A stretch of DNA of 7,376 nucleotides from Beijerinckiaceae bacterium (GCA_947455285.1 CANGOK010000166.1:1-7376), one strand, 5' to 3'; numbered from the stretch's first letter, positions 1-7,013 are shown. Program-made: numbers and translations. Notes: generated from the sequence alone by a model not told the origin.

Positions 1-834
1 CAGGTCGACTATGTGCGCGCCAACTCCATCGAACTCGCCATCCGCATCGGCAACGAGGCCAAGGCGGGGCGCGTGCAGGCGAGCGTCTTCGACGGCACGG
101 GCGCAACAGTCACGCTCAAGGCGGACAACCTCGTCGAGAAGTGGACGCCCGACGTCGATTTGCCCAAGCACCTGTTCGACCCAGAGGGCTATTGGGTCGC
201 GACCAACTACTATGTGAATACGCCGGGCGTAAACACGGACCTCGTGCCGAAGGGAAGCGAACCAAAGACCTTCGAAGATCTACTCGACCCCAAGTGGAAA
301 GGCCGCATGGCCTGGAACGTCCAGCCAAGCATTTCCGCAGGCCAAGGATTCGTCGGCAGCGTCATCGCCGCCATGGGCGAGGAGAAGGCTCGCGCCTATT
401 TCGCCAAGCTTTCGGAACAGAAGATCGCGCATCTGCGCGTGTCGGGGCGTCAGGTGCTCGATCAGGTCATCGCGGGCGAATACGCCATCGGCCTTCAAAT
501 TTTCAACAACCATGCCTTCATCAGCGCCAGCAAAGGGGCGCCCGTTGACTGGGTGAAGATGGAGCCGCCGCTCGTCAGCTATTCCGTCATGTCGATCCCC
601 AAGGGAGCGCCACAGCCCAACGCCGGCAAGCTGCTCGTCGACTATATGGTTTCCGAGGAAGCCCAGAAAATCTTAGCCGAGGCGGGCGAATTGCCTGTGC
701 ATCCCAACGTCAAGCTTCGCGACACAACCATGGTCCCCGATGGTCAGAATTTCAAAGGCACGTTTCTAACCCCGGAGAAGCTATCAGCGGAACTCGCGGG
801 TTGGTCGAAGATCTTTGACGAATATTTCAAGTGA
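1..834 (+). CDS. ABC transporter extracellular solute-binding protein, 5'-truncated by the window edge
   Basis: This is the C-terminal 277 residues of a periplasmic substrate-binding protein of the ferric-iron/polyamine/phosphonate-type ABC importer superfamily. The frame is open from base 1 (first residues QVDYVRANS), so the GTG at 13 is not a real start. Relatives usually run about 340-360 residues, so the signal peptide and roughly 70 residues are missing. Recognisable stretches are EGYWVATNYYVNTPGVNTDL, the FEDLLDPKWKGRMAW segment typical of this superfamily (LLDPKWKG), the YAIGLQIFNN segment, and the late SEEAQKILAEAGELPVHP segment just before the C-terminal helix. It would capture a solute in the periplasm and hand it to an inner-membrane permease/ATPase, neither of which is in the window; they may lie upstream. 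Its stop overlaps the monooxygenase start, which implies a shared operon. The ligand (metal, polyamine, organic acid or organosulfur compound) cannot be deduced. Confidence 0.88.
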   Translation, partial: QVDYVRANSIELAIRIGNEAKAGRVQASVFDGTGATVTLKADNLVEKWTPDVDLPKHLFDPEGYWVATNYYVNTPGVNTDLVPKGSEPKTFEDLLDPKWKGRMAWNVQPSISAGQGFVGSVIAAMGEEKARAYFAKLSEQKIAHLRVSGRQVLDQVIAGEYAIGLQIFNNHAFISASKGAPVDWVKMEPPLVSYSVMSIPKGAPQPNAGKLLVDYMVSEEAQKILAEAGELPVHPNVKLRDTTMVPDGQNFKGTFLTPEKLSAELAGWSKIFDEYFK

Positions 835-2210
835 GCGCCATGACGAAGCCACCTTGCAAGGAAATCTCGGTCAACGCCTTCTACGCCAATTCGCCGGGGC
901 AAAACTGGATCGGCCTCTGGAGCATGCCGGGCAGCCGGGCTGCCGAATATAAAAGCCTCGATTATTGGGTCGACGTGGCGCGCATCTCCGAGCGTGGTCT
1001 TTTCGACTCCGTGTTCTTCGCCGACACCAGCGGCGTCCACGACGTTTATGAAGGTAGCGCGCGCGCGACAATCGAACGCGCAGGGATGTTCCCGATGAAT
1101 GATCCGTTGCTGGTCATTCCCACAATGGCTCACGCGACCAAGAACCTGAGCTTCGGCGTCACCGCCAATCTCTCCTACGAGCCGCCCTATGCGTTGGCGC
1201 GCCGTTTCTCGACGCTCGACCATCTCACCAATGGACGCATCAGCTGGAACATCGTCACCGGCTTTCAAGATAGCGCCGCGCGCGCCATGGGCCGCGACAA
1301 GCAACACGAACATGACAGGCGTTATGACATCGCCGAAGAATATATGGAGGTGGTCTACAAGCTGTGGGAAGGCAGCTGGGAAGATGATGCGGTCGTGCTG
1401 GATAAGGCGAACAGCATCTACGCCCGCGCCGACCGCGTGCATGAAGTGAGCCATGAAGGCGAGCACTTCCGCATGCGCGGCATCCATCTGTGCGAGCCAT
1501 CGATGCAACGCACGCCGGTGCTTTTTCAGGCCGGCGGCTCGGCCCGAGGCCGCACCTTCGCTGCGCGCCACGCGGAATGCCTCTTCATCAACGGACTGCC
1601 AAGCAAAGCGACCGCAGAGCGCATCCGCTCGGTGCGCGAGGAGGCGCGCTCTCTTGGCCGCAACCCCGAAGACATCAAATTCATCATGATGGCGACAATC
1701 GTGACGGCGCCAACCGAAGCGGAGGCGCGTGACAAGTACGAGATGATTTCCCGTTACGTCGATGGCGAGGGCATGTTGGCGGTACGCTCAGGCCTATCAG
1801 GCATCGACCTTTCGAGAGACCTCAGCGGTTTCGTCAACGGGAGCGAAAAAGCGCGCGGCATCGGCACCATCACCGAATTTCTCCTCAAGGAAGAAAAGTC
1901 GCTCGACCGGCTGAAGGACTACGCGAAGTTCGGACCTCAGGCGGGGCGCGAATGTTTCATCGTCGGCACGCCAAGCCAGGTCGCCGATACGTTGATCCAG
2001 TGGATGAACGAAGCAGAGATCGATGGATTCAATCTGCATCGTTCCGGCGAACCGCAGCACCTCATCGATTTCGTGGATCTCGTCGTCCCCGAGTTGCAGA
2101 ACCGGGGCGTCTATAAAACCGCTTATCGCGAAGGGAGCTTCCGCAATAAGCTTTTTGGCCAGGGTGATCGGATCGGCTCGGGCCATCCGGCTTTGAATTA
2201 CAGGGTCTGA
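831..2210 (+). CDS. NtaA/SnaA/DszA-family FMN-dependent monooxygenase (luciferase-like)
   Basis: This is a full-length, 459-residue flavin monooxygenase of the bacterial luciferase-like superfamily, NtaA/SnaA/DszA branch. Known members use FMNH2 supplied by a separate reductase plus O2 to oxidise nitrilotriacetate/EDTA-type chelators, dibenzothiophene sulfone or pristinamycin precursors. Family signatures are an N-terminal ISVNAF strand, STLDHLTNGRISWNIVT (residues 127-143), the HDRRYDIAEEYMEV helix (161-174) followed by KLWEGSWEDDAV, QRTPVLFQAGGSARGR (226-241) followed by FAARHAE, and a C-terminal RNKLFG plus HPALNYR tail. There is no signal peptide, so it is cytoplasmic. Start: GTG at 831 overlaps the preceding stop as GTGA, suggesting translational coupling; an in-frame ATG at 840 (456 residues) is an equally plausible start, and neither has a strong Shine-Dalgarno. 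No flavin reductase is visible nearby. The family is secure, but the substrate is unknown. Confidence 0.93.
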   Translation: MSAMTKPPCKEISVNAFYANSPGQNWIGLWSMPGSRAAEYKSLDYWVDVARISERGLFDSVFFADTSGVHDVYEGSARATIERAGMFPMNDPLLVIPTMAHATKNLSFGVTANLSYEPPYALARRFSTLDHLTNGRISWNIVTGFQDSAARAMGRDKQHEHDRRYDIAEEYMEVVYKLWEGSWEDDAVVLDKANSIYARADRVHEVSHEGEHFRMRGIHLCEPSMQRTPVLFQAGGSARGRTFAARHAECLFINGLPSKATAERIRSVREEARSLGRNPEDIKFIMMATIVTAPTEAEARDKYEMISRYVDGEGMLAVRSGLSGIDLSRDLSGFVNGSEKARGIGTITEFLLKEEKSLDRLKDYAKFGPQAGRECFIVGTPSQVADTLIQWMNEAEIDGFNLHRSGEPQHLIDFVDLVVPELQNRGVYKTAYREGSFRNKLFGQGDRIGSGHPALNYRV

Positions 2211-2213
2211 ACA

Positions 2214-3206
2214 ATGAAAAGCATCTCAAACATCAAGCGCGCGATCACGGGTCTCCTCCTCGCGGGAGCGACCGTGGCGATGGCTGCGGCCGCCCAAGCG
2301 CAGGATTTCCCCAAACGCGCAGTGACAATCGTCGTGCCCTTCGCGGCTGGCGGCAGCGGAGACATTCTGGCGCGCATGGCCATACAGAAACTTGAGCCGA
2401 AATGGGGCGTGCCGGTCATCGTCGACAACAAGCCAGGCGCAGGCGGCAATATTGGCGCAGCTGCCGTGGCGCGCGCCACACCCGATGGCTACACATTGCT
2501 ACTTGGCAGCAGCGCGCAGTTCGCGGTCAATGTCTCGCTGTTCAAATCCCTGCCCTATGATCCGGTGAAGGACTTCGTCCCGCTGGCGCTGGCGGCTGCG
2601 ACTCCCTTCGTTCTCGTTACGAACAATGATGTTCCAGCTAAAAATCTCACGGAATTCATTGCCTACGCCAAGGCGCAAGAGAAGCCGTTGAGCTATGCGA
2701 CGGCTGGTTTCGGCGTGCCGCATCATCTCTATATGGAGATGCTGAAAAGCATGACCGGGATCAACCTGACGCCGGTTCCCTATAGGGGCAGCGCGCCAGC
2801 CTTGACCGATGTCGTCGCCGGGCATGTCCCAGTCATGTTCGTCGACCTTGGTCCGGGTCTTGGACAAATTCAGGCGGGCGCTGTGCGCACGCTCGGTCTG
2901 TCTCTCGCACAGAAGTCCGACATTCTGCCGGATGTGCCGTTCATCAAAGATACGCTCCCGGGCTTCAATGTAGCCTCATGGCAGATGTATGCGGCGCCCG
3001 CAGGAACCCCGAAGGAGATCATCGCCAAGCTCAACTCAGACCTTCGCTCTGTGATCGAAGATCCGCAGCTGAAGCAGCAGGTCAGCAAGGCAGGCATGTT
3101 GCCGATGGAGGCAGGCTCAGTAGAGCAGCTTCAGACCTTCATGAAGTCCGAAATCACACGATGGAGCGACGTGGTGCGCAAGGCGGGCATCGAAGGCTCG
3201 CAATGA
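2214..3206 (+). CDS. Bug/TctC-family tripartite tricarboxylate transporter substrate-binding protein (first of tandem pair)
   Basis: This is a 330-residue periplasmic receptor of the Bug (Bordetella uptake gene)/TctC family. A Sec signal peptide is clear: basic N-region (KSISNIKR), hydrophobic core GLLLAGATVAMAAAA, and a likely cleavage after AQA at residues 27-29, giving a mature protein that begins QDFPKRAV. Family hallmarks follow: the TIVVPFAAGGSGDILAR loop, NKPGAGGNIGA, TPDGYTLLL, PYRGSAPALTDVVAGHVPVM, and ILPDVPF followed by LPGFNVASW. Bug proteins bind small carboxylates or related compounds in a two-lobed cleft and serve TctA/TctB-type transporters, or act as orphan receptors. The start lies 3 nt after the monooxygenase stop, with AGGG at 2202-2205 as a modest Shine-Dalgarno inside the upstream gene, so it belongs to the same operon. 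TctA and TctB are absent from the window. Confidence 0.92.
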   Translation: MKSISNIKRAITGLLLAGATVAMAAAAQAQDFPKRAVTIVVPFAAGGSGDILARMAIQKLEPKWGVPVIVDNKPGAGGNIGAAAVARATPDGYTLLLGSSAQFAVNVSLFKSLPYDPVKDFVPLALAAATPFVLVTNNDVPAKNLTEFIAYAKAQEKPLSYATAGFGVPHHLYMEMLKSMTGINLTPVPYRGSAPALTDVVAGHVPVMFVDLGPGLGQIQAGAVRTLGLSLAQKSDILPDVPFIKDTLPGFNVASWQMYAAPAGTPKEIIAKLNSDLRSVIEDPQLKQQVSKAGMLPMEAGSVEQLQTFMKSEITRWSDVVRKAGIEGSQ

Positions 3207-3222
3207 TCAATGTCAGCTTCAT

Positions 3223-3230
3223 AAAGGGGA
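3223..3230 (+). promoter_or_regulatory. Shine-Dalgarno of the second Bug gene
   Basis: AAAGGGGA ends 7 nt before the ATG at 3238. It is the clearest ribosome binding site in the left block. It favours that ATG over the in-frame ATG at 3247, which would sit 16 nt away. It suggests this gene is translated independently rather than by coupling to the gene before it. Confidence 0.7.
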
Positions 3231-3237
3231 ACGCCAG

Positions 3238-4215
3238 ATGCTGAACATGACGCGTTTTGTGAAGAACACTGTCTGCGCGGTCGGCGCGCTTTGCGCATTG
3301 CTCGCGCCCGCGAAGGCAGCCAGCTATCCAGAGCGGCCGGTCAAGATCGTCGTCCCCGTCGCTGCCGGGGGCGCACTTGATATCAACGCTCGCATCATCG
3401 CTCAGTGGCTCACTGAACGGCTTCATCAGTCCTTCATCATCGAGAACAAGCCGGGCGCTGCGACAAACCTCGCAATCGAATATGTCGTGCGCGCGCCAGC
3501 AGATGGTTACACGCTGCTTCTTGTGCCGGGTTCTGTTTCGGTCAACGCGACCCTGTTCGAGAAACTGAACTTCAATTTTCTACGCGACATCACCCCGGTC
3601 GCCATGATCAGCAAGCTGCCACTGGTCATGGAGGTCAACCTGTCGATTCCCGCGCAAAACGTGAAGGAGTTCGTCGCCTATGGGAAGGCCAATCCCGGCA
3701 AGATCAACATGGCGACGAGCGGCAATGGAACGCCGCATCATATCGCCGGAGCCTTGTTCAGCCTGACGACTGGCGTGGAGATGGTCCCGGTGCCTTTTGG
3801 CGGCGGCGCACCTGCGCTAGTCAGCCTGATGGGAGAACATGTGCAAGTCATGTTCAGCCCGCTGCCCGAGTCAATTGGCAGCATCAAGGCCGGCAAGGTC
3901 CGCGCGCTGGCCGTAACGACAGCCTCGCGCGTCGATGCGCTGCCCGATGTGCCGACCGTCGCCGAAACGCTGCCCGGTTATGAAGCCAGTTCATGGCAAG
4001 GCATGGGCGTTCCCACCGGCACGCCTCGCGAAATTGTGGACCTGCTCAATCGCGAAATCAACGCAGGTTTGACGGATCCGAAGGTTCGTCAGTCCATATC
4101 GGAACTTGGAAGCGTTCCGACAGTCATGAGCCCCGGAGAGTTCCGTCAGATGATCGCTGATGAAACCAAGAAATGGGGCGAAGTCATCCGCGCAGCCAAT
4201 ATCAAGCCGGAATGA
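3238..4215 (+). CDS. Bug/TctC-family tripartite tricarboxylate transporter substrate-binding protein (second of tandem pair)
   Basis: This is a 325-residue periplasmic receptor of the same family as its upstream neighbour. Its signal peptide has Arg/Lys near the start (TRFVKN), a hydrophobic core VCAVGALCALLAP, and a probable cleavage after AKA at residues 25-27, giving mature ASYPERPV. Family motifs are YPERPVKIVVPVAAGGALDI, ENKPGAATN, PADGYTLLL, NGTPHHIAG, VPFGGGAPALVSLMGEHVQV, ALPDVPTVAETLPGYEASSW and PTGTPREIVDLLN. It aligns with the preceding protein along its whole length, but the two differ at most positions. They are therefore old paralogues or separately acquired relatives, not a recent duplication. 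The pocket-forming loops differ (GGALD here, GGSGD in the neighbour), which is consistent with different ligands. It lies 31 nt after its neighbour and is the last gene of the plus-strand block, facing acetate kinase. Confidence 0.92.
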   Translation: MLNMTRFVKNTVCAVGALCALLAPAKAASYPERPVKIVVPVAAGGALDINARIIAQWLTERLHQSFIIENKPGAATNLAIEYVVRAPADGYTLLLVPGSVSVNATLFEKLNFNFLRDITPVAMISKLPLVMEVNLSIPAQNVKEFVAYGKANPGKINMATSGNGTPHHIAGALFSLTTGVEMVPVPFGGGAPALVSLMGEHVQVMFSPLPESIGSIKAGKVRALAVTTASRVDALPDVPTVAETLPGYEASSWQGMGVPTGTPREIVDLLNREINAGLTDPKVRQSISELGSVPTVMSPGEFRQMIADETKKWGEVIRAANIKPE

Positions 4216-4262
4216 CGCAAGCTCATATCAGGGAATGCCGACAACGAATGAAAGCCCGAAGG

Positions 4263-4299
4263 TCGTAGGCGTATAGCGCCTAGTCGCCCAGGACTACGA
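4263..4299. terminator. Inverted repeats in the convergent intergenic gap; possible bidirectional terminator
   Basis: The 174-nt gap between the convergent second Bug gene and acetate kinase holds mutually exclusive inverted repeats. TAGGCG (4266-4271) pairs with CGCCTA (4277-4282) across a 5-nt loop. TAGTC (4281-4285) pairs with GACTA (4292-4296). An outer TCGTAG (4263-4268) pairs with CTACGA (4294-4299). No T-run follows on either strand, so a classical intrinsic terminator is not supported. The position between two converging operons is the main reason to suggest a termination role. The rest of the gap shows nothing recognisable. Confidence 0.3.
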
Positions 4300-4389
4300 A
4301 GATGTCGAAACAGGCGATCTGACGCCACACCCGAACGTCCCCGGGCGCACCGTCGCGCCGTCGTCTCATGGAAACGCGAGGAATAAAGC

Positions 4390-5574
4390 TCAGAGGTCGA
4401 GCAGCCTCGCTGCATCCGCAGCAGCCACGCGCCCCTCATCTGTCGGGATCACCCAGACCTCGACAGTGCTGTCCTTGGTGTGGATCGACATGGCCTCATC
4501 GCCTGTCGCGCGACGGTTAGCCTCTTGATCGATACGCAGACCCAGCCATCCCAGGGCCGAGCAGACGTCGGCGCGCAGGGATGCGTCATGCTCTCCGATA
4601 CCGCCGCTGAAGGCGTAGACATCGAGCCCCTGTAGGCAAGCGGTCATGGCGCCGCTCTCGCGAATAACACGATGCGTGAATAGCCGGGTGGCGAAGCGAG
4701 CCTCCTCGCTATCGCTAGCGCGCAAAGTGCGCATATCCGCAGACAGGCCTGACAGACCAAGGAGACCTGATTTCTTATACAGCAGATCCTGAATCCTCTG
4801 ATGGTCGTAGCCATGCTCGAGCAGATAAAGCAGAACGCCCGCATCGAGCGAGCCGCTACGCGTGCCCATGATCAGCCCATCAAGCGCGGAGAATCCCATG
4901 GTGGTTGCCCGCGAACGTGATCCCGCGGCGGCGCAAAGACTGGCGCCATTGCCAAGATGCGCCATGATAACCCGCTCTCCTGCACGCGAAGAAAGCTGCT
5001 GCAAACGACCCATGATGTATTGATAAGAAAGACCATGAAATCCATAGCGGCGCACGCCGTCATCGCGCAAAGCAGCGGGAAGCGCGAAGGCATATTCCTC
5101 GTCCGGCAAGTTGGCGTGAAAGGCGGTGTCGAAACAGCCTATCTGCGGCAGATCAGGGAAAGCCGACATGAAGGCGCGAACGCCCGCAAGATTGTGCGGC
5201 TGGTGCAAAGGCGCCAGCGAATTTAGGGCGCAGAGATTCACCAGCGCGCCCTCATCAAGAATGACGCTCCGCCGATAGCTCTTGCCCCCATGAACGATCC
5301 GATGTGCGACCGCTTGCAAAGGCGGAAGATCATGCTCGCTCTGCAGTAGAGCAGACAATCGCTGGAGCGCGGCATCGAATGCATCCTCGCCGCTCGCCTG
5401 CAAGGCTTGACGCGTCTTCACGCCGTTATAGCTATAGCTGAGCTCCGGCTTTCCCTGCGGCTCCAATCCCTGAATTGAGCCGGTCAGCACGCAAGCGCCA
5501 ACGCCTCCCTGCCCCACAGGATGTAGCGAAAACTTCAGGGTGGAGGAGCCAGCATTGACTGCGAGAATAGCCAT
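4390..5574 (-). CDS. ackA: Acetate kinase (acetate/propionate family kinase)
   Basis: This is a 394-residue acetokinase of usual family length, which interconverts acyl phosphate + ADP and carboxylate + ATP in the cytoplasm. Motifs in order are VNAGSSTLKFS (N7, S11, K14), HRIVHGG (H91, R92), GCFDTAFH (D149), RRYGFHG (H180), AHLGNGAS (H206), GLIMGTRSG (R239), AFSGGIGEH (322-329) and the C-terminal PTDEGRVAA (E380, matching the Mg-binding Glu of the family). These cover the expected substrate, nucleotide and catalytic residues. One oddity is GLSY at 181-184, where many acetate kinases have GTSH. The ATG at 5574 lies 9 nt after the stop of the MaoC-Pta gene, with only a weak A-rich AAGAA as ribosome binding site, so translational coupling is likely. 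With the neighbouring phosphate acyltransferase it forms the Pta-AckA route. Acetate is the default substrate; propionate or butyrate is possible. Confidence 0.95.
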   Translation of the reverse strand: MAILAVNAGSSTLKFSLHPVGQGGVGACVLTGSIQGLEPQGKPELSYSYNGVKTRQALQASGEDAFDAALQRLSALLQSEHDLPPLQAVAHRIVHGGKSYRRSVILDEGALVNLCALNSLAPLHQPHNLAGVRAFMSAFPDLPQIGCFDTAFHANLPDEEYAFALPAALRDDGVRRYGFHGLSYQYIMGRLQQLSSRAGERVIMAHLGNGASLCAAAGSRSRATTMGFSALDGLIMGTRSGSLDAGVLLYLLEHGYDHQRIQDLLYKKSGLLGLSGLSADMRTLRASDSEEARFATRLFTHRVIRESGAMTACLQGLDVYAFSGGIGEHDASLRADVCSALGWLGLRIDQEANRRATGDEAMSIHTKDSTVEVWVIPTDEGRVAAADAARLLDL

Positions 5575-5583
5575 TTGGATTTC

Positions 5584-7002
5584 TTAATTTTGGAGAGCAG
5601 ACGTCGCACGGTTCTTATGCGCGGCCAGCAAAGCCAGAAGAGCAGAAGCCACCCGCGTCGCCGGACCATCGGCGCGGCTCGTCAGGGCGATCGGCACCCG
5701 GGCTCCCAAGACCAATCCGGAACCTGTTGCGCCCGCCAGATATTCAAGTTGCTTTGCGAGCATATTGCCGGATTCAAGATCCGGGCAAACGAGAATATCG
5801 GCATCGCCCGCAACTTGCGACGCTATGTTCTTAATGCGTGCAGCTTGCAAGGATATGGCGTTATCGAAGGCGAGCGGCCCATCGAGAATGCCGCCCTTGA
5901 TCTGCCCGCGATCAGCCATCTTGCATAGGGCCGCGGCGTCAAGGGTTGAGGGCATCTCCTGATTGACAGTTTCGACAGCCGCGAGAATGGCGAGCTTGGG
6001 CTGTGCGATGCCCAGGATATGCGCGAGCTCGATTGCGTTGCATATGATGTCTGCTTTCTCGTGCAGGCTTGGGCGAATGTTGAGCGCTGCATCCGTGACC
6101 ATGAGGGGTTTAGGATACATCGGCACATCAAAACGGAAGACATGCGACATGCGCCGCCCCGTCCGTAAAGCAGGCTGCGCAAGCACCGCATGCAACAATT
6201 CATCCGTATGCAGGCTACCCTTCATCAAAATTTCGACTTTACCACTCGCCGCCATTTCGGCCGCCATCTCAGCTGCGGCATGACTGTGGGGAACATCGAT
6301 GAGCTCGCATGCGCTGATATCAAGTCCCGCATCTTGGGCGATCTTGGCGATCTTGGCCCGGGGCCCGATCATAACGGGAACGATGAGGCCGTAGCGGGCA
6401 GAGTCCAGCGCGCCGCTGAGGGAATCCTTATCGCAGGGATGGACCACCGCGCAGCGCACCGCTTCAAGTCCCGCGCCGCGCGCCAGCAGCGCGTTAAAGC
6501 GCACTTCCGGATCGAAGAGTTGAATATGCGGTGCGATTGAGCGCGGGCGTCTGACCTTCTGGGTTGGTGCGATGACGATCGCAACGCCGGTGACGACCTT
6601 TTCGCCATGCTGGTTGATGACCTGGCAATCAAGCGTCAGCCGCTTTTTAACGTCGTCCTTTTCACTGACGGTCACCGTGACAGTCAATGTGTCGCCGATG
6701 CGCACCGGACGCGTGAAATGAAGGTCCTGATTGATGTAGATCGTCCCCGGCCCTGGGAACACCGTGCCAAGCAGAGCCGAGATAAGGGCCCCGCTCCACA
6801 TGCCATGCGCTATGACGCCATGGAACACCGTGTCGTTGGCGTAGTCTGCATCAAGATGCGCAGGGTTCGTGTCGCCCGACACCGCCGCGAAGGCCTGAAT
6901 GTCTGCGACCGTCAATTGACGCGACAGCCGCGCCGTCTGCCCGACGACGATTTCGTCATAGGTGACATTTTCGATCATTTCGATGAGAGGGGTCTCGTCC
7001 AT
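5584..7002 (-). CDS. Bifunctional MaoC-like enoyl-CoA hydratase / phosphate acetyl(butyryl)transferase fusion
   Basis: This is a 472-residue two-domain protein. Residues about 12-145 are a MaoC/(R)-specific hydratase hotdog domain with FAAVSGDTNPAHLDADYA (catalytic-type D44 and H49), HGVIAHGMWSGALIS, and the HFTRPVRIGDTL strand. After a short basic linker (KVRRPR, 149-154), residues about 160-460 form a phosphate acetyl/butyryltransferase domain: ILMKGSLHTDELLHAVL, a FRFDVPMYPKPLMVTDAALN stretch, KGGILDGPLAFDNAIS, DILVCPDLESGNMLAKQLE, and LGARVPIALTSRADG, whose Ser-Arg (442-443) probably matches the active-site SR of the family. Pta converts acyl-CoA + phosphate to acyl phosphate for the adjacent acetate kinase. 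The frame stays open to 7086, but the ATG at 7002 is preferred: it starts the conserved domain, follows an AAGAAG ribosome binding site and clears the upstream stop by 11 nt. The hydratase substrate is not known. Confidence 0.93.
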   Translation of the reverse strand: MDETPLIEMIENVTYDEIVVGQTARLSRQLTVADIQAFAAVSGDTNPAHLDADYANDTVFHGVIAHGMWSGALISALLGTVFPGPGTIYINQDLHFTRPVRIGDTLTVTVTVSEKDDVKKRLTLDCQVINQHGEKVVTGVAIVIAPTQKVRRPRSIAPHIQLFDPEVRFNALLARGAGLEAVRCAVVHPCDKDSLSGALDSARYGLIVPVMIGPRAKIAKIAQDAGLDISACELIDVPHSHAAAEMAAEMAASGKVEILMKGSLHTDELLHAVLAQPALRTGRRMSHVFRFDVPMYPKPLMVTDAALNIRPSLHEKADIICNAIELAHILGIAQPKLAILAAVETVNQEMPSTLDAAALCKMADRGQIKGGILDGPLAFDNAISLQAARIKNIASQVAGDADILVCPDLESGNMLAKQLEYLAGATGSGLVLGARVPIALTSRADGPATRVASALLALLAAHKNRATSALQN

Positions 7003-7013
7003 GACTTCTTCTT
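7003..7013 (-). promoter_or_regulatory. Intercistronic ribosome binding site before the MaoC-Pta gene
   Basis: Read on the minus strand, the whole spacer between the FabI-like stop and the ATG at 7002 is AAGAAGAAGTC. This purine-rich run gives a usable Shine-Dalgarno about 5 nt from the ATG. It is the main reason to reject the 28-residue upstream extension of the frame, which would overlap the FabI-like gene. Confidence 0.6.

Noticed and set aside
13..15. GTG as the start of the first gene
   Set aside because: The frame is open and similar to the family from base 1, and a start here would leave the protein without a signal peptide or first lobe; the gene is simply cut by the window edge.
1058..1068. 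Short alternating GC run (GCGCGCGCG) inside the monooxygenase gene
   Set aside because: It encodes ordinary Ala-Arg-Ala codons and is expected in GC-rich coding sequence; too short to suggest a special structure.
744..1571. 275-codon open frame on the minus strand opposite the monooxygenase
   Set aside because: It lies wholly antisense to a gene with clear family motifs. Its translation shows no recognisable domain. Long mirror frames are expected in GC-rich coding DNA.
2497..2867. 122-codon minus-strand frame opposite the first Bug gene
   Set aside because: It is fully antisense to a clear binding-protein gene and has no domain I recognise.
4146..4439. 97-codon minus-strand frame crossing the intergenic gap
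   Set aside because: It overlaps the ends of both the second Bug gene and acetate kinase in other frames, has no recognisable motif and no convincing ribosome binding site.
5575..5928. Plus-strand frame opposite the end of the MaoC-Pta gene
   Set aside because: It is antisense to the conserved Pta domain and the product is Arg-rich and low in recognisable structure, typical of a shadow frame.
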